Position numbers and translations under genes: made by a program. From contig NZ_AP022599.1 of NCBI RefSeq assembly GCF_010725725.1, positions 496,001 to 560,000 of the forward strand: a DNA stretch of 64,000 nucleotides, written 5' to 3'. The stretch's first letter is position 1, and each line of letters starts with the position of its first letter. This stretch comes from Mycolicibacterium pulveris. GTDB lineage: Bacteria > Actinomycetota > Actinomycetes > Mycobacteriales > Mycobacteriaceae. Below the pieces are notes generated by a model that made no database searches, had not been told where the DNA came from, and saw nothing but the letters and a program-made list of their open reading frames with translations. Below, piece by piece: positions 26,254 to 34,407 of the stretch.

Positions 26254-28437
26254 CTAAGGGCGCTCCACGCGGATGGGCACCCCGGTCAACCACGCCATGC
26301 CCGACAGCGCCTCCACATCGGCGGGGTCGCTGGACGTCAGCTGGTTGACGTTCGCCCCGCCGGCCCGGTTGGCGAGCCGCCAACTGCCGGTTCCCTTGTG
26401 TCCCCAGCCGTGTGGCACCGCTACGACGCCGGGCAGCAGATCCTTCGTCGTCAGCACAGGCACGGTGATGGTGCCGAACGGCGACGTGATCCGCACTTCG
26501 TCGCCGTCGACGATGTCGCGTTCGGCCGCGTCGTCGACGTGCATCAGCGCGTGCTGGCGTCGATCGCCCCGCATCAGCAGCGGCGAGTTGTGCATCCACG
26601 AGTTCTCCGAGCGCGGCTCGCGCAGCCCGACCATCCGCAGTGGGTAGCCGTCGGGCACGGTACGCCGCGACAGCTTGTCGACCTCGTCGGCAATTCCCGG
26701 ATGCGCCAACCGAACCCGGCGCGACAGGTACCCCACCGCCTGGCGCAAAACGCCCGTGCGCACGTGCGGTGCGACCACGACACCGTGCGGAAGCTCCTCG
26801 GCCAGCCGCCGCAGGTTCAGTCCGCCGCGGCGCAGCCCGAACCTGTCACCGCCCTCCGACATCCGCACCAGGGCGTCCATCATGAGCCGTGGCGAGGCGT
26901 CAACACCGAACATCCGCAGCACCTGTCGTACCCCCGCATACGCCGCGAAGGCAGGCACCCGCCGGGCCAACCGTCGGGCCAGGTCCTCGACGATGGCCCA
27001 CTCCTCGCGCGCCTCGCCCACCGGAGTGAGCACGGCCTTCGTCGCCTGCCGAAACGGCGTCGCCTGAAAACTCTGGAAGGTGTAGGGGAAGTCGTCGCGT
27101 TCGTACATCGTCGTTACGGGCAGGATGTAGTCGCACTGCGTGCTGGTCTCGGTGACGTAGAAGTCGAGCGCGACCGACAGCTCCAGCTCGCCGAACGCCG
27201 CCTCGAGTTCCTCCCCGTTGGGCACCGACAGCACCGGATTGCCCGCCGAGACGAACATCGCGCGGATCTTGCGCTCGCCCGGTGTGGTGATCTCCTTGGC
27301 CATCAGCGCGGCGGGTTCGGAACCGATCGCACTCGGGGTGCCGCTGATGCGCGAGCGCTTACGCCGATAGGACCGGCGCATGACGGCACCCATCGCGACG
27401 TTCTGCCATCTCGCGCCGAGCGTGTGCATCGAGCTGAACACCGAACCGCCCGGCACGTCGAGATTGCCGGCCACCAGGTTCACCGCGTCGATCAGGTAGG
27501 TGGTCAACGTGCCGTGGGTGCCGACGCAGGTACCGAGCCTGCCGTAGACCGCCGCCCGCGGTGTGGTCACCAGGTCGCGCGCCAACGCGCGCACGCTGTC
27601 GGCGTCGATCCCGGTCGAAGCGGCCGTCGACTCCGGGGTGAACGGCCGGCACAGCGACCGCAGCCAATCCACCCCGTCGGCCTGCCGTTTCACCGCGGCG
27701 ACGTCGACCATGCCGTCGGCGAACATCACATGCAGCAGCGAGAGCAGCAGCAGCGAGTCGGTGTCCGGCACGATGCCCAGCCATTCGAATGCCGTCGCGG
27801 TCTCGCTGCGCCGCGGGTCGATGATCACCACGCGCCCACCGCGCTTGACGATGTCGTGCATGCGGTCCTTGATCCGGGGCGCGGTGAGGAAGCTCCCATG
27901 CGACACAACCGGATTGGTGCCCATCATCACCAAGAGGTCGGTGCGCGTGAGGTCCGGGATCGGCACCGAGGTCGGCACTCCGTACAGCAACTGACTCGCG
28001 ATGAGCCTGCTGTTGGTGTCCTGTGACGACGCGGTGAAGTAGTGGCTGTGCCTGCCTAGCCCCTTCGTGAACAGCAGTGCGGCGAAGGTGTGCGCGTAGC
28101 TGAACGCCCCGGGATTGCCCATGTACCAGCCGACCGCGCCCGAGCCGTGGCGGCGCAGGATCGCCGAGAGCCGGCCCCCGATGTCGTCCATCGCCTCGTC
28201 CCACGTCACCTCTTCGAAGCCGGTCGGCCCGCGGCGCAGCGGCCGCCTCACCCGATCGGGATCGTTGACGACCTCGGCGAACGCGATGCCCTTCTGGCAG
28301 GCGAAGCCCGACGACAGCGGGTGTTCCTTGTCGGGGCGAAGCGCGACGAGCCGCCCGTCTTCGACGCTGGCCACCATGCCGCACAGCGGCTCGCAGATCC
28401 GGCAGAAGGTTGGCTTGTTCTCGATGACGGGTGCCAC
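26254..28437 (-). CDS. Molybdopterin oxidoreductase, DMSO-reductase family, single 4Fe-4S
   Basis: A 727-residue enzyme from GTG 28437. N-terminal [4Fe-4S] ligands C12-x2-C15-x3-C19-x27-C47 are intact, with the usual Lys49 after the last. Two pterin domains follow (GTNPVVSHGS, DPRRSETA, SAGNPVLS) and a C-terminal cap domain (SWMHNSPLL, GDEVRITSPFG, PHGWGHKG). At the position where formate dehydrogenase and nitrate reductase carry Cys/Sec in RLC or RLU, I read RLI (Ile146), so the metal-ligand assignment is uncertain. No electron-transfer subunit is adjacent and I see no Tat signal, so it should be cytoplasmic. It diverges from the thiolase across an operator. Confidence 0.85.
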   Translation of the reverse strand: MAPVIENKPTFCRICEPLCGMVASVEDGRLVALRPDKEHPLSSGFACQKGIAFAEVVNDPDRVRRPLRRGPTGFEEVTWDEAMDDIGGRLSAILRRHGSGAVGWYMGNPGAFSYAHTFAALLFTKGLGRHSHYFTASSQDTNSRLIASQLLYGVPTSVPIPDLTRTDLLVMMGTNPVVSHGSFLTAPRIKDRMHDIVKRGGRVVIIDPRRSETATAFEWLGIVPDTDSLLLLSLLHVMFADGMVDVAAVKRQADGVDWLRSLCRPFTPESTAASTGIDADSVRALARDLVTTPRAAVYGRLGTCVGTHGTLTTYLIDAVNLVAGNLDVPGGSVFSSMHTLGARWQNVAMGAVMRRSYRRKRSRISGTPSAIGSEPAALMAKEITTPGERKIRAMFVSAGNPVLSVPNGEELEAAFGELELSVALDFYVTETSTQCDYILPVTTMYERDDFPYTFQSFQATPFRQATKAVLTPVGEAREEWAIVEDLARRLARRVPAFAAYAGVRQVLRMFGVDASPRLMMDALVRMSEGGDRFGLRRGGLNLRRLAEELPHGVVVAPHVRTGVLRQAVGYLSRRVRLAHPGIADEVDKLSRRTVPDGYPLRMVGLREPRSENSWMHNSPLLMRGDRRQHALMHVDDAAERDIVDGDEVRITSPFGTITVPVLTTKDLLPGVVAVPHGWGHKGTGSWRLANRAGGANVNQLTSSDPADVEALSGMAWLTGVPIRVERP

Positions 28438-28448
28438 GCCGATTACGA

Positions 28449-28467
28449 TACTGTAAGAGTTACAGTT
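28449..28467. promoter_or_regulatory. TetR-type operator (TACTGTAA-GAG-TTACAGTT)
   Basis: 15 of 16 fixed positions match. It lies 12 bases from the molybdoenzyme start and 37 from the thiolase start, in a 66-base divergent gap, so both promoters must overlap it. Confidence 0.75.
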
Positions 28468-28503
28468 ACACGTCGGATCGGCGTTGACCAGAGAGGATCA
28501 GGC

Positions 28504-29649
28504 ATGCACGACGTGGCGATCATCGGGGTCGGACTGCATCCCTTCGGCCGTTTCGAGGGTAAGTCCGCGATGGAGATGGGTGTCGACGCGATCTTCGCCG
28601 CGGTCGCCGACGCCGGCGTGGAGTGGAAGGACATCCAGTTCGCCACCGGCGGCAGCTGGACCGTGGCCAACCCCGATGCCATCGTCGGCATGGTCGGGTT
28701 GTCCGGTATCCCCTTCACCAACGTGTTCAACGCCTGCGCGACGGCGGCCAGCGCGGCGAAGGCGTGCGCCGACGGGATCCGGCTGGGCGATTACGACATC
28801 GGCATCGCGATCGGGTTGGACAAACATCCGCGCGGCGCGTTCACCGAGGACCCCGCCCTGGTCGGCATGCCGCGCTGGTACGCCGAGAACGGTCAGTACC
28901 TCACCACGCAGTTCTTCGGGATGAAGGCCAACCGCTACCTGCACGAGCACGGGATCTCCCAGCAGACGCTGGCCAAGGTGGCGGCCAAGAACTTCCGCAA
29001 CGGCGCCCTGAACCCCAACGCGTTCCGGCGCAAGCCCATCCCCGAGGACCAGATCCTCAACTCCACGATGCTGAACTATCCGCTCACGCAGTACATGTTC
29101 TGCGCCCCCGACGAGGGGGCGGCCGCGGTGGTGATGTGCCGTGCCGACATCGCCGAGCGCTACACCACCAAACCGGTCTATCTGCGCGCGGTCGAGGTCC
29201 GCACCCGCAAATACGGTGCCTACGAGGTGAACACGACCTTCGCACCCGTCGAGGAGGATGTCGCGCCCACCGTGTACGCCGCGCGAGCCGCGTTCGAAAA
29301 GGCCGGTGTGGCACCGCAGGACGTCGACGTCATCCAGTTGCAGGACACCGACGCCGGCGCCGAGATCATCCACATGGCCGAGTGCGGCTTCTGCGCCGAT
29401 GGGGATCAGGAGCAGCTGCTTGCCGACGGGGCCACGGAGATCACCGGGTCGCTGCCGATCAACACCGACGGCGGTCTGATCGCCAACGGTGAGCCGATCG
29501 GCGCGTCGGGGTTGCGCCAGATCCACGAGCTGGTGCGTCAGCTGCGCGGCGAAGCCGGTGATCGGCAGGTGCCTGGCGAGCCGAAGGTCGGCTTCGCCCA
29601 GCTGTACGGCGCACCCGGAACCGCCGCCGCGACGATCTTGACGAGGTGA
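28504..29649 (+). CDS. Thiolase-fold lipid-transfer protein / acetyl-CoA acetyltransferase (Ltp-like)
   Basis: A 381-residue SCP-x type thiolase from ATG 28504. The nucleophile region is VFNACATAASA (Cys78). The C-terminal GGLIANGEPIGASG has Glu where degradative thiolases have His in GHP, as in mycobacterial Ltp2-like aldolase/thiolase proteins of steroid side-chain breakdown. Those work with a DUF35 partner; none is next to this gene. It starts an operon with the amidohydrolase at 29652. Retro-aldol or thiolytic C-C cleavage is likely; which one is not decided by sequence. Confidence 0.85.
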   Translation: MHDVAIIGVGLHPFGRFEGKSAMEMGVDAIFAAVADAGVEWKDIQFATGGSWTVANPDAIVGMVGLSGIPFTNVFNACATAASAAKACADGIRLGDYDIGIAIGLDKHPRGAFTEDPALVGMPRWYAENGQYLTTQFFGMKANRYLHEHGISQQTLAKVAAKNFRNGALNPNAFRRKPIPEDQILNSTMLNYPLTQYMFCAPDEGAAAVVMCRADIAERYTTKPVYLRAVEVRTRKYGAYEVNTTFAPVEEDVAPTVYAARAAFEKAGVAPQDVDVIQLQDTDAGAEIIHMAECGFCADGDQEQLLADGATEITGSLPINTDGGLIANGEPIGASGLRQIHELVRQLRGEAGDRQVPGEPKVGFAQLYGAPGTAAATILTR

Positions 29650-29651
29650 CC

Positions 29652-30881
29652 ATGACCCAGTTCACCGAGGCGCCGATCTTCGACGCCGACCAGCACATGT
29701 ACGAGACGGCCGATGCGCTGACCAGGTACCTGCCCGAGAAGTACTCGCGCGCAGTGCAATTCGCCCAGATCGGCAGGCAGACGCGGATTGTCATCAACAA
29801 TCGCGTCAACGATTTCATCCCGAACCCGACGTTCGAGCGCGTCGCCGCGCCCGGCGCCCACGAGAAGTTCTTCGCCGGCGAGAACACCGAAGGCCTGACG
29901 CTGCGCGAGATGCAGGGTTCGGCGATCGAAGCGCCCGCCGCTACCCGCAACCCCGCGGACCGGGTCAAGGAACTCGACCGGCAGGGCGTGGTCGAGGCGT
30001 TGAACTACCCGACGCTGGCCAGCCTCATCGAGCACGCCACCGCCGACGACCCCCAGCTCAGCCTCGCCGTCATCCACGCCCTGAACCGGTGGATGTGCGA
30101 GCACTGGACCTTCAACTACGAGAACCGGATCTTCTCCACGCCGATCATCAACCTCTCGGAGGTCGACGGCGCGCGACGCGAACTGGAGTACATCCTCGAC
30201 AACGGCGCCAAGGTCGCCCTCATCAAGCCCGGACCGGTTCGCGGCCTGCACGGCTGGCGCTCACCGGCGCTGCCCGAGTTCGATCCGTTCTGGCGCGACG
30301 TCGAAGCAGCCGGGCTGCCCATCGTGCTGCACGCGAGCTATCCGCCGCTCGACGACTACGTCGGACGCTGGGAGCCGCCCCACACCCAGAATTTCATGGT
30401 GCAGAGCGCGTTTCGGTGGATGGTGCTCGGCCACCGTGAGATCGCGGACATGATCACCAGCCTGATCTGCCACGGCACGCTGACCCGGTTCCCCAAGCTG
30501 CGGATCGCCAGCGTCGAGAACGGCAGTTCGTGGATCGAGCCGCTGTTCAAGGACTTCGGCGATCTCTACAAGAAGATGCCGCAGAACTTCCCCGAGCATC
30601 CGCACGACGTGTTCCGCCGCAACATCTGGGTCAGCCCGTTCTGGGAGGGCTGCGTCTCCGAGATCGTGGAGACCGTCGGCTGGGACCGCGTGCTGTTCGG
30701 CTCGGATTACCCGCATCCCGAGGGCCTGGCCGAACCGAAGGGGTTCTGGAAGTACGCCGAGGGAATGGACGTGCGACGCACCTACGACTTCATGGGCGAC
30801 AACGCGCGCCGCTTCATGGGTCTGCCCATCGCTAACCCGGATCCGGACGCCGTCAAGCCCCCGGCACTGTCACACGCGTGA
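29652..30881 (+). CDS. Amidohydrolase-2 family protein
   Basis: A 409-residue TIM-barrel protein. ATG 29652 is five bases after ACGAGG; GTG 29646 overlapping the previous stop is possible. Landmarks: FDADQHMYE near residue 8, DRQGVVEALNYPT, VLHASYP, and GSDYPHPEG near the end. It shares an N-terminal pattern (alternating His, FIPNPTF) with the protein at 39088, so the two are paralogues. The gene abuts the convergent SDR with no base between the stops. Confidence 0.83.
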   Translation: MTQFTEAPIFDADQHMYETADALTRYLPEKYSRAVQFAQIGRQTRIVINNRVNDFIPNPTFERVAAPGAHEKFFAGENTEGLTLREMQGSAIEAPAATRNPADRVKELDRQGVVEALNYPTLASLIEHATADDPQLSLAVIHALNRWMCEHWTFNYENRIFSTPIINLSEVDGARRELEYILDNGAKVALIKPGPVRGLHGWRSPALPEFDPFWRDVEAAGLPIVLHASYPPLDDYVGRWEPPHTQNFMVQSAFRWMVLGHREIADMITSLICHGTLTRFPKLRIASVENGSSWIEPLFKDFGDLYKKMPQNFPEHPHDVFRRNIWVSPFWEGCVSEIVETVGWDRVLFGSDYPHPEGLAEPKGFWKYAEGMDVRRTYDFMGDNARRFMGLPIANPDPDAVKPPALSHA

Positions 30882-31658
30882 TCACTTCCGCATCCCACCG
30901 CTGACGGTGAGGTCGTCGCCGGTCACGAACGACGATGCGGCACTGGCGAGATACAGGACTGGACCGACGATTTCGTCGACGTCGGCGACCCGCTTCTGCG
31001 GCGTCATGTCCGCGAGTATCTTCAGGGTGCCCGGATACGTCTTTTCGAAGCCGGTGATCATCTCGGTGGCGAACGGTCCTGGGCTGAGGACATTGACGCG
31101 GACCTTCCAGGGCGCCCACTCGTTGGCCATGGATACCGTCAGATGCCGCAGTGCGGCTTTGGATGCGCCGTAGGCCACCGAGATCGGCGTGCTCGCATAG
31201 GATTCCATGGTCCCGATGTTGACGATGCTGCCACCGCCGTTGTCGCGCATCACCGGTGCGACGCACTGGCACATCCGCAGCGCGCCCTCGAGGTTGACGT
31301 TGAAGATCTTGCGCCACAGGTCCAGTGGCACCGTTCCGACGCTCTGGGGTTCGGGGTTGATGCCGGCGTTGTTCACCAGGATGTCGATCCGGTCGTGGGC
31401 GGAGACGACGTCGTCGACGAAGCTCGGCACCGCGTCCCAGTCCCCGACATGGCACGCCAGCCCCGTCGCCACTCCCCCGGTCGTCTCGCTGATCTCGCGC
31501 GCCACCGCGTCGCAAGCGTCCTGATCACGACTGGAGATCACCACCGTCGCTCCCGCGCGGGCGAACCCTTCGGCGATGGCGCGGCCGAGCCCGCGGGTGG
31601 ATCCGGTGACGATCGCGACCCGGCCGGTGAGATCGAACAACTTGCGGGGGTCATCCAT
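30882..31658 (-). CDS. Short-chain dehydrogenase/reductase
   Basis: A 258-residue classical SDR starting at ATG 31658. Cofactor motif TGSTRGLG is at 18-25, NNAG at 96-99, and YGASK gives Tyr163 and Lys167. The residue 13 before the Tyr, normally the catalytic Ser, is Thr150 here. Upstream in-frame codons to 31742 look unlike protein and were left out. No operator is seen upstream. Likely an NAD(P)-dependent alcohol dehydrogenase of unknown substrate. Confidence 0.85.
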   Translation of the reverse strand: MDDPRKLFDLTGRVAIVTGSTRGLGRAIAEGFARAGATVVISSRDQDACDAVAREISETTGGVATGLACHVGDWDAVPSFVDDVVSAHDRIDILVNNAGINPEPQSVGTVPLDLWRKIFNVNLEGALRMCQCVAPVMRDNGGGSIVNIGTMESYASTPISVAYGASKAALRHLTVSMANEWAPWKVRVNVLSPGPFATEMITGFEKTYPGTLKILADMTPQKRVADVDEIVGPVLYLASAASSFVTGDDLTVSGGMRK

Positions 31659-31761
31659 TGCCGACGTTCTCCTCTCCGTACGGCCACTGGAATGCGCCGA
31701 ACACTTGCGGCACCACCACTCCCAGCGGTGCCGACAACACACAGAGGATCGCCCGGCTCAT
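31651..31761 (-). CDS. Possible small hydrophobic ORF overlapping the SDR start
   Basis: A 36-codon frame from ATG 31761 (58 codons if TTG 31827 is used) has a hydrophobic stretch ILCVLSAPLGVVVPQVFGAF and ends eight bases inside the SDR gene. The overlap resembles translational coupling, but no clear ribosome site precedes it and the codons are not decisive. I list it as a weak candidate only. Confidence 0.2.
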   Translation of the reverse strand: MSRAILCVLSAPLGVVVPQVFGAFQWPYGEENVGNG

Positions 31762-31974
31762 GCGGTCGCGGCCGTCCGGTAGCGCACCTCGCAGCAGCTC
31801 CTCGAGTCTTCGAGCAGGTCTCGTCAAAAATAGCTAGTCGTATGGGGATTCACCGCCGCTTTCGGCATGTCTGCAGGTAGACCGACACCGTTTCCGCTCA
31901 GAAACCGGGCGAACTCGGTCGGAGCGAGGGAAGATAGGCACCGCCGACCACACTTGCCCACCTGGAGGACCAGC
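31762..31974. other. Intergenic region upstream of the chloroperoxidase-like hydrolase
   Basis: Apart from the possible small ORF, this gap between divergent genes holds no gene or operator I can support. An AT-richer patch at about 31824-31840 (AAAAATAGCTAG) may belong to promoters. A CTGGAGG ribosome site precedes ATG 31975. Confidence 0.4.
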
Positions 31975-32799
31975 ATGCCCACGATCACCACCAAGGACGG
32001 CGTCGAGATTTTCTACAAGGACTGGGGGTCGGGCCAGCCGATCGTGTTCAGCCACGGTTGGCCGCTGTCGGCAGACGACTGGGATACCCAGATGCTGTTC
32101 TTTCTGCAGCACGGGTACCGGGTAGTCGCACATGACCGCCGCGGGCACGGCCGCTCGGCGCAGGTCCCCGACGGCCACGACATGGACCACTACGCAGACG
32201 ATCTGGCGGCGGTCGTCGAGCACCTCGACCTTCGCGACGCGGTGCACATCGGCCATTCGACCGGTGGCGGTGAGGTGGCGCGCTTCCTGGCGCGCCACGG
32301 GCAGAAGCGCGCCGCGAAGGCGGTGCTGATCAGTTCCGTGCCGCCGATCATGGTCAAGACCGACGCCAATCCCGGCGGCCTGCCCAAGGAGGTGTTCGAC
32401 GACCTGCAGGCCCAGTTGGCGGCGAACCGGTCGGAGTTCTACCGCTCGCTGGCGGCCGGTCCCTTCTACGGGTTCAACCGCCCAGGCGTGGAGCCGTCGG
32501 AGGCGATCATCGAAAACTGGTGGCGCCAGGGCATGATGGGCGGGGCGAAGGCGCATTACGACGGCATCGTCGCGTTCTCGCAGACCGACTTCACCGAGGA
32601 CCTCAAGAAGATCACCATTCCGGTGCTGGTGATGCACGGCGACGACGATCAGATCGTCCCGTACGAGGATTCGGGACCGCTGTCGGCGAAGCTACTGCCG
32701 AACGGCACCCTCAAGACGTATCCGGGTTTTCCGCACGGCGCGTTCGTCACCCACCACGAGGTCATCAACGCCGACCTGCTGGAGTTCATCCGGTCCTGA
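31975..32799 (+). CDS. Alpha/beta hydrolase, non-heme chloroperoxidase-like
   Basis: A 274-residue hydrolase of the cofactor-free haloperoxidase/esterase group. HGWPLS near residue 27 forms the oxyanion site, the nucleophile elbow is GHSTG with Ser95, the Asp is in HGDDDQ and the His in FPHGAF. The family hydrolyses esters and can make peracids as a side reaction. It is transcribed alone, and its stop is six bases from the stop of the converging SnoaL gene. Confidence 0.88.
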   Translation: MPTITTKDGVEIFYKDWGSGQPIVFSHGWPLSADDWDTQMLFFLQHGYRVVAHDRRGHGRSAQVPDGHDMDHYADDLAAVVEHLDLRDAVHIGHSTGGGEVARFLARHGQKRAAKAVLISSVPPIMVKTDANPGGLPKEVFDDLQAQLAANRSEFYRSLAAGPFYGFNRPGVEPSEAIIENWWRQGMMGGAKAHYDGIVAFSQTDFTEDLKKITIPVLVMHGDDDQIVPYEDSGPLSAKLLPNGTLKTYPGFPHGAFVTHHEVINADLLEFIRS

Positions 32800-32805
32800 C
32801 TGCGG

Positions 32806-33294
32806 TCACGTCAGTGCGCGCCGCGAGGCCTTCATGATGAGGCTTCGCACGCGGGGCGAGATATAAACGGCGACAAGACCGTTGAAGACGTCCTCGCGCA
32901 GGCGGGTCAGCGTGGAGCTCGTGAAACGCCACTGGCCGTCGCGTTTTTCGTAGGTCTCGTGGTAGTGGCCGTAGCCACGCAGGTTCACGCCGGGCCCGAA
33001 ACGGACGACGTCTTCGAGCGCCCACACCCCGCGCGCCGTCGTCGGCGAGGTCAGCTCGATCTCCGGGGCGTGCACCTGATGCACCGTGGCCTGATTGCGC
33101 AGGCTCTTGCGGGTGAAGGCGACGAATTCGTCGGCGCCTTGGATCTTCTTGCCGCCGGCAGGCGAAGTGTCGCTGAGGAAGTCGTCGGCAAACAGAGATC
33201 GCCATGCCGCCCAGTCCTTGGTGTCGAGCAGGCGGCAATAGCGTGCCTTCAGCTGCTTGATCGCCTCGATCTCCACGAGGTCGGGCTCGGTCAT
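32806..33294 (-). CDS. SnoaL-like domain protein
   Basis: A 162-residue NTF2-fold protein from ATG 33294, overlapping the epimerase stop by ATGA. The start IEAIKQLKARYCRLLDTKDW with Tyr19 and Asp24, and the central HQVHAPEIE, are typical of the SnoaL_4 group, which includes ring-hydroxylating dioxygenase-like and dehydratase/isomerase members such as scytalone dehydratase relatives. It is the last gene of a minus-strand run coming from 41 kb, though a hairpin at 34339 separates it and the epimerase from the rest. Confidence 0.75.
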   Translation of the reverse strand: MTEPDLVEIEAIKQLKARYCRLLDTKDWAAWRSLFADDFLSDTSPAGGKKIQGADEFVAFTRKSLRNQATVHQVHAPEIELTSPTTARGVWALEDVVRFGPGVNLRGYGHYHETYEKRDGQWRFTSSTLTRLREDVFNGLVAVYISPRVRSLIMKASRRALT

Positions 33295-34319
33295 CCGTCG
33301 GCCGCCGTTCGTGCCTGTTCGACGTAGAACCGCGCGGCCCGTTCCAGCGACTCGGCGGTGGGCCGCGGCTGCCAGCCGAGTTCCCGTGTCGCCTTGCCGT
33401 GGTCGGCGGGCGCCATGATGTGCAGCAGCCGCAGTCCGGTCGGGTTCATCGGGATCTCCCTCCGCAGCAACCGGGCCACCGCGGTGGCGACCCACACCGT
33501 TGCATAGACCACGGGCAGCGGGATTCCGAACCGCGGTGGCTTCGCCCCGACCGCCCTGGCCGCCGTCGTGAGCATCTCCCGCATCGGCATGTAGCTCTCG
33601 GAGATGATGTAACGCTCACCCACCCTGCCGCGTTCGGCGGCGAGCAGAAATGCCTCGGCGACGTCCTCGATACCGACCACCTCGGTGGACACGCCCTTGA
33701 TGTAGGCGGGGATCCTGCCGAACGCGGCGTACTGCACCATCAGCCCCTGGTGCGGCTGAAAGTCGCGCGGCCCGTACGGATTGGACACGCACATCACCAC
33801 GGCGGGCAAGCCGCGGTCACGCGCGTAGGACAGCACCAGGTCTTCGGCTTGGCGGCGCGACTCGATGTAGGCGCCACCCTTGTCCCCCCAGTCGAACGAC
33901 ATGTCCTCGGTCACCGGACGGCTTCCGTCGCCGAGCGCGATCGTGCCGATGGTGCTGCAGAACACGAACCGGTGCAGGCCGGCTTTCGCCGCGACGTCGA
34001 GGACCCGCCGCAGACAGTGGACGTTCGTCTCGAACAGCGGTGCCGGGTCGCGCAGGTGAAACCGGGTGTCGACAATGCAGTAGTAGACGACGTCGCGGTC
34101 GGCCATCGCCGCGCGCAGCGCTTCCTCGTCGTAGAGGTCGCCGTAACACCGCTCGACGTCGAGGTCGTCGATCGCCACCGTCGAACTCGTCCTGCGCAGA
34201 TACACCCGCACGTCGTCCCCACGCTCGGCGAGTTTGCGCGTGACGTGGGAACCGACGAACCCGCTGGGACCCATCACCAGCGCGCGGCGGGGAGGTGTCG
34301 TCGTCGACTCAGGAGACAT
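33291..34319 (-). CDS. NAD-dependent epimerase/dehydratase (3beta-HSD-like extended SDR)
   Basis: A 342-residue extended SDR. The Rossmann motif GPSGFVG is at 17-23; STIG at 122-125 provides the catalytic Ser/Thr. The active-site YxxxK is read as Tyr151-IES-Arg155, so lysine is replaced by arginine. The C-terminal half resembles 3beta-hydroxysteroid dehydrogenase / dihydroflavonol reductase relatives, with a hydrophobic helix LPVVYATVWVATAVARLL near 265. It likely acts on an alcohol or sugar-like group of a hydrophobic substrate. Confidence 0.8.
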   Translation of the reverse strand: MSPESTTTPPRRALVMGPSGFVGSHVTRKLAERGDDVRVYLRRTSSTVAIDDLDVERCYGDLYDEEALRAAMADRDVVYYCIVDTRFHLRDPAPLFETNVHCLRRVLDVAAKAGLHRFVFCSTIGTIALGDGSRPVTEDMSFDWGDKGGAYIESRRQAEDLVLSYARDRGLPAVVMCVSNPYGPRDFQPHQGLMVQYAAFGRIPAYIKGVSTEVVGIEDVAEAFLLAAERGRVGERYIISESYMPMREMLTTAARAVGAKPPRFGIPLPVVYATVWVATAVARLLRREIPMNPTGLRLLHIMAPADHGKATRELGWQPRPTAESLERAARFYVEQARTAADG

Positions 34320-34338
34320 GGGGACACCTTCCTTCGGT

Positions 34339-34400
34339 CGCGAGCGTGCGTGAAGTCGCGGTATTTGTCGGCGTGTCGCCCGCAGACACGCACGCTCGCC
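34339..34400 (+). repeat. 62-bp palindromic repeat, family A copy 3
   Basis: Arms GCGAGCGTGCGTG (34340-34352) and complement (34387-34399) are perfect. It lies between the FadE stop (34408) and the epimerase start (34319) on the same strand, so it may end or attenuate the upstream operon. Confidence 0.8.
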
Positions 34401-34407
34401 GGATAGG

